64,000 nucleotides of DNA, taken from NCBI RefSeq assembly GCF_900100355.1, contig NZ_FNFH01000007.1, positions 1-64,000 of the forward strand. The letters run 5' to 3'. The notes under the pieces were generated by a model. That model searched no databases and was not told where the DNA came from. It saw only the letters and a program-made list of their open reading frames with translations. The stretch's first letter is position 1. Each line of letters begins with the position of its first letter. Below are positions 59,610 to 64,000 of this stretch, in pieces. The DNA is from Microbulbifer yueqingensis. Lineage in GTDB: Bacteria; Pseudomonadota; Gammaproteobacteria; Pseudomonadales; Cellvibrionaceae. Position numbers and translations under genes: made by a program.

Positions 59610-61454
59610 TCAGCCCTGGCCGGCCCCCTCGAGTTCCGCCAGCATCAGCTCGCGGATCACCGGTACCGGCGCATTGCCGTAGCTGAGGAATTTCTCGTGG
59701 AACTCCTTCAGGTCGAAGTCTTCCCCGAGCTGTTCCTTCATCTCCTCGCGTAGCGCCAGGATGTCGGCGTAGCCGGCGAAGTAGCTGGTGAGCTGCACCT
59801 GGCTCAGGGTGGCGCGACGCCACTTGCCCTGGGCCTCTGCCTGTTGCTGGAATCCCTGGTTGACCAGGAGATCCATGGCCCGCTCCTTGTCGATTCCCTT
59901 TACCTGGATCTCGTAATCGAGGATGGTGTTGATCACGGTGCGCAGGTTCCATTTGTAATACATCATCCACAGTTCGGGCGAGAAGTCGCCGTAGCCTGCC
60001 TCGAGCATCATGCGCTCGGTGTAGACGGCCCAGCCCTCGATCATGGCGCCGTTGGCGAGGATACTCTTGATGAGGCTCGGGGACTTGTTGGCGTAGACCA
60101 GCTGTGTGTAGTGGCCGGGAATCGCCTCGTGGATGTTGAGAATCTGCATGAGGTAGGTGTTGTACTCGCGCAGGAAACTCTCGGCTTCCTCATCGCTGAA
60201 CTCCTCGATCGGCATCACGTTGTAGTAGGTGTTGGCACCTTTGTCGTAGGGGCCCGGCGCGTTGATGGACGCCACCGAGAAGCCGCGCATATAGGGCGGG
60301 GTGGTGCGCACCACCAGCGGTTTGTCTTCGTCCAGGGTGAGCAGGTCCTTTTCCTTGACGAACGCGACCAGCTCCGGGATCTGCTTCTCGACTTCCGCCT
60401 TGAAGGTTTCCTTGGTCGCGTGCTGGCCGGACAGTTTCTCCAGCACTGCATGGATCTTCTCGAGCCGGTCTTCCGGCGCCTCGCGATCAGGGAAGTACTT
60501 GGGCCACAGTCTGTCAGCCAGCTCGGCCATTTTCTCATGCAGCCTGTCTTTCTCTGCCAGCGCGCGCTGGTAGAGTTCCTGTGCGGTCATGCCGATCTGG
60601 ATGTCGTAACCGAACTTCTCCTCGTACAGTTCCTCGCCGATACGGAAGTTCCTGAAGTCCTGTGTCTTCTCCAGATCGGTTTTCATCTCCTGCAGGTGCG
60701 CGATGTAGCCCTCTATGGCCTCGCGAGCTTTTGCGGCGCGCTCCTGCAGCAGCTGCTTTTCCTCAGCGGAAAGGCTGCTTGCGGCAATTTTCTCGTCCAG
60801 TGTTTCGCCAAAGACGCTGAGGGCACCCTTATTCTGCTGGATCGCCAGCTCCAGCTGGGGAGCCGCGGGCTTGTCCAGCGACTGCCGGGCGGCCTCGTAG
60901 TACGCGGGCACCTTCTGCAGTCGCTGACTGAAAGTGCGCAGGCGTTCGTCGAGCGGGGCATAGTCGGTGTTGAGAATGAGGGAAAAGGCGTGGGATACGT
61001 TGTAATTGGCCGGATTCCACGCGTAGGACTTGAATTCGGTTATTTCCCAGATGAGGCGGTCGAGGAAAGTGTTGACCATCGCGAGGTCACTGCGCTCACC
61101 GGGACCCAGGGTAGTGGGATCGATATCGGCAAACTGCTGTTTGTATTCACGTGCGAAATCCAGCACGCGCTGGCGCTGCTGCTCATCGGGAACCGCAAGC
61201 TGGTCGGCAACCGCATAGTAGCCCTCGCGGACGGCCCAGGAGGGAAACAGTTCCCACAGCTGCCTGATCATTTTATCGGCAAGGGAGGCAAAGGCCTGGT
61301 CGCCACGTTCCTGTTGGGCCTGCCCGGTTTCCGTTTGCGCGTCGCTGCTGGAGGTGGCCTCTGCAGACTTCCCGGCCATGTCTTTGTTTCCACTGTCCTG
61401 GCCACAGGCCGTCAGGGCCATTAGCAGGACAAGTGCGGTCAGTGTGTGTTTCAT
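59610..61454 (-). CDS. DUF885-family lipoprotein peptidase (copy 2)
   Basis: This 614-residue protein has a lipobox (MALTAC, residues 12-17) followed by a Ser/Thr/Asp-rich linker. The zinc motif NIHEAIPGHYTQLVYANK lies near residue 448, and MIEGWAVYTERMMLEAGYGDFSPELWMMYYKW about 35 residues on supplies the Glu. It is a probable envelope metallopeptidase of the DUF885 family, diverged from copy 1 at 54.2 kb. The start is ATG 61454, 306 bases from the divergent phhB. Confidence 0.9.
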   Translation of the reverse strand: MKHTLTALVLLMALTACGQDSGNKDMAGKSAEATSSSDAQTETGQAQQERGDQAFASLADKMIRQLWELFPSWAVREGYYAVADQLAVPDEQQRQRVLDFAREYKQQFADIDPTTLGPGERSDLAMVNTFLDRLIWEITEFKSYAWNPANYNVSHAFSLILNTDYAPLDERLRTFSQRLQKVPAYYEAARQSLDKPAAPQLELAIQQNKGALSVFGETLDEKIAASSLSAEEKQLLQERAAKAREAIEGYIAHLQEMKTDLEKTQDFRNFRIGEELYEEKFGYDIQIGMTAQELYQRALAEKDRLHEKMAELADRLWPKYFPDREAPEDRLEKIHAVLEKLSGQHATKETFKAEVEKQIPELVAFVKEKDLLTLDEDKPLVVRTTPPYMRGFSVASINAPGPYDKGANTYYNVMPIEEFSDEEAESFLREYNTYLMQILNIHEAIPGHYTQLVYANKSPSLIKSILANGAMIEGWAVYTERMMLEAGYGDFSPELWMMYYKWNLRTVINTILDYEIQVKGIDKERAMDLLVNQGFQQQAEAQGKWRRATLSQVQLTSYFAGYADILALREEMKEQLGEDFDLKEFHEKFLSYGNAPVPVIRELMLAELEGAGQG

Positions 61455-61760
61455 AGTCGCTCTCGGTCAGTCTTTAGTTGTTGGCAGCAAAATTACCATA
61501 TCTGCCAGCTGTTTTGCGCGGCCTCGTCTTGCCGCGCTGGATACGTTCACAATGCAGCCCTGAGCCCACGCGAGCCCTCCGGAAGTGGCGGATCTTTTAT
61601 TGTTTTTTAGGACTCTGTCCCATTTGACTTGAGAAAAACCACATACAATCCGGTTTTTGCGGGCTTGCCGGGACTACGCTTGTCTCCGGCAGGGCCGCCG
61701 AGTAGAGTGGGGCGCTACTCAACGCGTTAACAAAAATTTGAATTAGCTGAGGAACTCCCC
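61455..61760. other. Gene-free divergent region between a DUF885 gene and phhB
   Basis: These 306 bases carry no convincing gene. TTGACT at 61624 and TACAAT at 61644 resemble promoter boxes for phhB but are only 14 bases apart. GAGGAAC before ATG 61761 is the phhB ribosome site. Nothing else stands out. Confidence 0.5.
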
Positions 61761-62105
61761 ATGACCGAACTTGCCGAACAGAAGTGCGAAGCCTGCCGCG
61801 CCGATGCTCCCCTGGTGAGCGACGAGGAACTCGCGGAGCTGCTGCGGGAAATTCCCGACTGGACTCCCGTTACCCGCGATGGCGTCATGCAGCTGGAGCG
61901 TGTCTTCAAGTTCCGCAACTTCAAGCAAGCCCTGGCGTTTACCAACCGCGTTGGTGAAATTGCGGAAGAGGTGGGGCACCATCCCGCCCTGCTCACCGAG
62001 TGGGGCAAGGTCACCGTGACCTGGTGGAGCCATGAGGCCGGAGGCTTGCACAAGAACGACTTTATTATGGCCGCTCGCACCGACAAGCAGCTCGACCAGG
62101 AGTAA
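61761..62105 (+). CDS. phhB: 4a-hydroxytetrahydrobiopterin dehydratase
   Basis: This pterin-4a-carbinolamine dehydratase recycles the pterin cofactor of phenylalanine hydroxylase. The 114 residues have [48 protein letters not shown], with the catalytic His residues. The N-terminal CEACRAD Cys pair is common in proteobacterial forms. phhA is not in the window. Confidence 0.95.
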   Translation: MTELAEQKCEACRADAPLVSDEELAELLREIPDWTPVTRDGVMQLERVFKFRNFKQALAFTNRVGEIAEEVGHHPALLTEWGKVTVTWWSHEAGGLHKNDFIMAARTDKQLDQE

Positions 62106-62215
62106 GCCGCCCAGGCGGCCTCCAGCCCGGGCAGCGCCGCCCGCGGGACCCGGTTCCCGCCGGGCGGCACCGCGGTGTTGTGCGGGCGCAGTTATTGCAA
62201 GGATTTGGAGCCGCC

Positions 62216-62446
62216 ATGTTAAAAATGAAGCAGAGCTGCGAGCGCTGCAGCGCGCCGCTGCGGCTGATCGACCAGGCCTACATCTGCTCTTTCGAGTGTA
62301 CCTTCTGTCCCGCTTGTTCAGAGCGGCTGGAAAAGACCTGCCCGAATTGCCAGGGCGAACTGGTGTTGCGCCCACCGCGCAAGTCCTCCCCCACAGAAGC
62401 AGCCTCCCCGCGCTTCAAGGCGAAGCTGGAGAAGATCCTCGGCTGA
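62216..62446 (+). CDS. DUF1272 zinc-ribbon protein
   Basis: This 76-residue protein starts at ATG 62216 with GGAG upstream. It has three Cys pairs: SCERCSAPL, CTFCPAC and CPNCQGEL, with YICSFE between them. This is the DUF1272 pattern (MLKMKQSCERC at the start). It probably binds zinc; its role is unknown. The tail is basic. Confidence 0.85.
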   Translation: MLKMKQSCERCSAPLRLIDQAYICSFECTFCPACSERLEKTCPNCQGELVLRPPRKSSPTEAASPRFKAKLEKILG

Positions 62447-62453
62447 CCTGCGC

Positions 62454-63218
62454 CTACTTCTCGGGGCGCCGCTGTGCCCAGAGCAGGAATTCCCGGTTGC
62501 CATCACCACCCAGGATTGGACTGTCGATGTAGTCTCTCACCTGCAGACCGAGTGACTCGCAGAGCGCGGTTATTTTTTCGCGGACCTGCGGGTAGAGTGA
62601 CGCATCCCTGACCACTCCGCCCTTGCCGATATTTTCCGCGCCCACCTCGAACTGGGGCTTCACCAGGCTGAGTAGTTGCCCGCCGGGTCGCAGCAGGGAC
62701 GGAAGGCGCGGCAGGATAAGGGCCTGGGAGATGAAGGAGACATCCATGACCACCGCATCGAATCCCGTCTCGCCGTAGGGCCCCAGCTGTTCCCGGGTCA
62801 GGTGTCGCGCATTGATTCCCTCGAACAGCTGCATGCGCGGATTTTCGCGCAGTCGCGCCGCCAGCTGGTCGTGCCCCACATCGATACCCACCACCAGCTC
62901 CGCGCCGCGCTGGAGCAGGCAGTCGCTGAACCCGCCCGTGGAACAGCCGACATCCAGGGCCCGCCAGCCGGCCGGGTCGAGACCTGTATGGTCGAGGATG
63001 GCGGCGAGCTTCAGTCCCGCCCTGGATACATAGCGATCTTCCGGTAGTGGGTCTACCCGCAGGGGCTGGTCGTCGCTGACGGTCTGCCCTGCTTTCTGCG
63101 CCGGGCGCCAGCCGGCCCCGGTGTCGAGCATGACCCGCCCGCTGTCGATCAGCCGCTTGGCGTGGGTGCGGGAGTTGGCGAGTTTCTGCCGGACAAGCAG
63201 CTGATCTAACCGGGTCAT
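62454..63218 (-). CDS. tlyA: TlyA-type rRNA (cytidine-2'-O)-methyltransferase
   Basis: This 254-residue protein has an N-terminal S4 RNA-binding domain (TRLDQLLVRQKLANSRTHAKRLIDSGRV). A FtsJ-type methyltransferase domain follows: AGLKLAAILDHTGLDPAGWRALDVGCSTGGFSDCLLQRGA is the SAM site at about 66-105. VVMDVSFISQALILPRLPSLL holds the catalytic Asp and VKPQFEVGAENIGKGGVVRD the Lys. TlyA proteins methylate rRNA and affect capreomycin sensitivity; some are called haemolysins. The start is ATG 63218. Confidence 0.92.
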   Translation of the reverse strand: MTRLDQLLVRQKLANSRTHAKRLIDSGRVMLDTGAGWRPAQKAGQTVSDDQPLRVDPLPEDRYVSRAGLKLAAILDHTGLDPAGWRALDVGCSTGGFSDCLLQRGAELVVGIDVGHDQLAARLRENPRMQLFEGINARHLTREQLGPYGETGFDAVVMDVSFISQALILPRLPSLLRPGGQLLSLVKPQFEVGAENIGKGGVVRDASLYPQVREKITALCESLGLQVRDYIDSPILGGDGNREFLLWAQRRPEK

Positions 63219-63327
63219 GAATGGCACTATAGTTCTTTCAGTAGTGGTTGACGCAGGCGTCATGCTACTCTCTGGCCCCGCTTTGTAGAAGCTCTATGCT
63301 TAAAAGGATGAAGGAGGCCGCTGGTTA

Positions 63328-64000
63328 ATGGCGAAAAGCGTTCTGGGCAAATTCAGGATTCGCAAGGGTAAAGTCTTTGAAGCGCCTCTGGAGAGCGCTT
63401 TCGGACGCCTGGTCACTCCATTTGAGGAGTTTATTCACCGCCAGAGCAGCAGTGGCCTGCTGTTGATAGCCTGTGCGGTGGCGGCGCTGATTATCGCCAA
63501 CTCCCCGTTGCAGGAAGCCTACAAACACCTGCTGGAGATGAAAATCAGCCTGGGCGCCGGCGACTGGGGTTTTTCCATGAGCCTGCACCACTGGATCAAC
63601 GATGGCCTGATGGCGATCTTCTTCTTCCTCGTGGGGCTCGAACTGAAGCGTGAGTTCCTGGTGGGGGAGCTGTCCGAGCTGAAGCAGGCAGTGCTGCCGG
63701 TGATGGCAGCGCTCGGCGGCATGGTAGTGCCAGCACTGATTTACGCGTCCCTCAATGCCGGCGGCGAGGGATCCAAGGGGTGGGGCATTCCCATGGCGAC
63801 GGATATTGCTTTCGCCGTCGGCTGTATCGCCCTGCTGGGCAACCGGGTACCCCGGGCGGTGGTCACCTTCCTGGTGGCGCTGGCTATTGTGGATGACCTG
63901 GGTGCCATCCTGGTCATTGCCGTCTGGTATACCGAGGATGTCAATACCACCGCGCTGATGGCGTGCGGTGTACTGATAGCCATCATGTGGCTGCTGAAAT
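63328..64000 (+). CDS. nhaA: Na+/H+ antiporter NhaA, N-terminal part (runs off window)
   Basis: The frame is open from ATG 63328 to the last base, giving 224 residues of an NhaA antiporter that exchanges Na+ for H+ across the inner membrane. HHWINDGLMAIFFFLVGLELKREFLVGEL, GWGIPMATDIAFAVGCIALLG and LVALAIVDDLGAILVIAVWYT are the hallmarks. The last holds the ion-binding Asp pair. A long N-terminal cytoplasmic segment (about 35 residues) precedes the first helix. The C-terminal half lies beyond the window. It diverges from tlyA with about 110 bases between. Confidence 0.93.
   Translation, partial: MAKSVLGKFRIRKGKVFEAPLESAFGRLVTPFEEFIHRQSSSGLLLIACAVAALIIANSPLQEAYKHLLEMKISLGAGDWGFSMSLHHWINDGLMAIFFFLVGLELKREFLVGELSELKQAVLPVMAALGGMVVPALIYASLNAGGEGSKGWGIPMATDIAFAVGCIALLGNRVPRAVVTFLVALAIVDDLGAILVIAVWYTEDVNTTALMACGVLIAIMWLLK

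Noticed and set aside
57754-59970. 738-codon open frame on the - strand across fumA
   Set aside because: It lies antisense to a complete class I fumarase with all motifs. Its product is His/Gly/Val/Arg-rich with no domain, the usual shadow in GC-rich DNA.
59844-61424. 526-codon open frame on the + strand across the second DUF885 gene
   Set aside because: It is exactly opposite a lipoprotein with intact zinc motifs. The composition is that of a reverse-frame shadow.
61624-61649. Promoter TTGACT...TACAAT for phhB
   Set aside because: The boxes are only 14 bases apart, too close for a sigma-70 promoter, so it is mentioned only as a resemblance.

Overview
The window looks like chromosome of a GC-rich, aerobic, probably marine gammaproteobacterium. 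Support comes from the housekeeping genes (ttcA, rsmE, purEK, purMN, hda, tesA-ybbA-ybbP, tlyA, phhB), the order DUF3108-purN-purM-DUF2066-hda, and the many secreted lipoprotein peptidases. Placement near Cellvibrionales/Microbulbifer is a guess from gene order and protein style, not from a search.

Bases 1-5800 differ from the rest. They are AT-rich, every gene is on the + strand, and each gene is followed at once by an attC-like site (a cassette 3' end with ...AAC at the stop codon and GTTRRRY-like closure 45-145 bases on). This is a stretch of integron gene-cassette array, cut on its left by the right end of an IS3-family element. No integrase gene is in the window. The cassettes carry a zinc-ribbon membrane protein, a periplasmic metallo-beta-lactamase-fold hydrolase, a quinone-oxidoreductase-type dehydrogenase, three small exported proteins (two NTF2/SnoaL-like) and a sulfotransferase.

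From 5.8 kb on the sequence is high-GC core genome. 5.9-11.9 kb: AhpD-like protein, CDF-type transporter, catalase, DUF6010, M42/M20-like peptidase, YwqG-like protein. 12.0-15.9 kb: a small membrane protein, an SbtA-type bicarbonate transporter, purE and purK in one tight operon, divergent from a LysR regulator. 15.9-17.4 kb: two PepSY proteins and a lipoprotein. 17.5-21.4 kb: Fur-box-controlled ferric iron ABC transporter whose ATPase gene faces the other way. 21.5-28.4 kb: bioA, a REP-like inverted repeat, ybbP-ybbA, tesA, ttcA and an antisense-overlapping gene. 28.6-35.3 kb: putP, macrodomain protein, Mpo1-like protein, Lrp regulator divergent from ald, rsmE, a queD-like gene and the 4.5S SRP RNA.

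35.5-44.4 kb: M2 peptidyl-dipeptidase, a porin, a nitrate-type ABC transporter (ATPase, permease, binding protein) with a sigma-54 promoter and a leader terminator, and fadL. 44.6-49.2 kb: DUF3108, purN, purM, divergent from DUF2066 and hda. 49.2-54.1 kb: an operon of AMP/thymidine phosphorylase-like enzyme, PRPP-synthetase-like enzyme and beta-CASP RNA hydrolase, divergent from a tandem UspA protein. 54.2-64 kb: two DUF885 lipoprotein peptidases, Fe superoxide dismutase, a coiled-coil membrane protein, class I fumarase, phhB, a DUF1272 zinc protein, tlyA and the start of nhaA.

The main points of interest are the cassette array with mostly exported cargo, the coupling of a bicarbonate transporter to the bicarbonate-using purEK genes, the two-layer nitrogen control ahead of the nitrate transporter, and the nucleotide-phosphorylase/PRPP/RNA-hydrolase operon.
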